Positions 5,339-5,488 of a stretch of DNA of 5,488 nt are shown piece by piece (the stretch's first letter is position 1; the number at the start of each line of letters is the position of its first letter). Below the pieces are notes generated by a model, which was given only the letters and a program-made list of their open reading frames with translations, was not told the DNA's origin and searched no databases. The translations under genes and the position numbers were made by a program. The DNA comes from an uncultured Eubacteriales bacterium (lineage in GTDB: Bacteria; Bacillota; Clostridia; Oscillospirales; Oscillospiraceae), in NCBI GenBank assembly GCA_900554855.1, contig USIZ01000111.1, positions 1 through 5,488 of the forward strand. Reading direction: 5' to 3'.

Positions 5339-5385
5339 TTTCGCGTGAAGAATGCAAAATTTCGCGTGTATATTTCCGTGAAGAA
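5339..5385 (-). repeat. Repeated CACGCGAAA boxes in the permease leader
   Basis: CACGCGAAA on the minus strand occurs at 5339-5347 and again at 5360-5368, exactly 21 bases apart (two helical turns). A variant, CACGGAAA, is at 5373-5380. The first and third are preceded by TTCTT on the minus strand, so the longer repeat is TTCTTCACG(C)GAAA. The nearest box ends about ten bases before the permease ATG, partly within its ribosome-site region. Spacing by whole turns on one face suggests a protein-binding array, perhaps an operator; no regulator is visible. Confidence 0.45.
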
Positions 5386-5393
5386 GATAACAC

Positions 5394-5423
5394 ATTATTC
5401 AGCTGTACAATTTTCTCGGACAT
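5394..5423 (-). pseudogene. 5' end of an IS256-family (mutator-type) transposase gene, truncated
   Basis: A GAGGAG ribosome site (5433-5438) precedes an ATG at 5423 encoding MSEKIVQLNN. The first nine residues match what I recall as the usual start of clostridial IS256-family transposases (MSEKIVQLNEEVIKG...). After about codon ten the sequence leaves the family and runs into the permease leader; the frame stays open without recognisable homology to a stop at 5298. The DNA from 5424 to the window end is then probably the upstream part of the same element. It contains short arms GTGGG (5467-5471) and CCCAC (5484-5488). Nine residues is a short match, but the ribosome site and the correct N-terminal position support it. 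Confidence 0.5.
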
Positions 5424-5488
5424 AGTTTGCTGTCTCCTCGTATAATGTATTTACGGTTTAGATGTGGTGGGAACCGCATGAAACCCAC

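Overview
The window looks like chromosomal DNA from a GC-rich, spore-forming member of the Clostridia, most likely an Oscillospirales-type gut bacterium. The evidence is a yaaL-bofA sporulation pair behind a sigma-E-like promoter, strong AGGAGG-type ribosome sites, a short clostridial-style CobO, and a TyrA with the TSQLMH variant of the usual SHLPH motif. The genus is an inference; no rRNA or tRNA gene is present.

Left part (1-3545), ordinary core genes. folC (500-1771) and cobO (1-484, cut by the window edge) run leftward as a tight pair with 15 bases between them, behind a promoter with a perfect TATAAT. The 300-base divergent spacer (1772-2071) holds this promoter, three consecutive inverted repeats, and a rightward sigma-E-like promoter. 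yaaL (DUF2508) and bofA overlap by 4 bases and run rightward. BofA restrains SpoIVFB and so delays pro-sigma-K processing in the mother cell. tyrA (prephenate dehydrogenase) converges on bofA with only 11 bases between the stop codons.

Middle part (3477-4225), scar tissue. After the tyrA promoter and a leftward intrinsic terminator come two degraded pieces of IS3-family transposase. The second still shows the first Asp and the final Glu of the DDE triad. It has lost the middle of the catalytic domain, apparently through a deletion at a repeated Tyr-Asp-Asn coding sequence. A candidate IS right end follows.

Right part (4226-5488), accessory DNA. A single leftward gene encodes a 367-residue polytopic permease of the ArsB/NhaD-SLC13 (ion transporter) type. 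Its base composition is clearly lower in GC (hand counts 25/60 at 4861-4920, against 42/60 at 841-900 in folC). It ends in a large stem-loop and begins about 65 bases from what appears to be the first nine codons of an IS256-family transposase. A repeated CACGCGAAA motif lies in the short leader. The permease is therefore bracketed by remnants of two IS families and is probably an acquired gene.

I found no convincing new multi-gene system. The most useful observations are the sigma-E-like promoter, the IS3 internal deletion, and the IS256 head abutting the permease leader.
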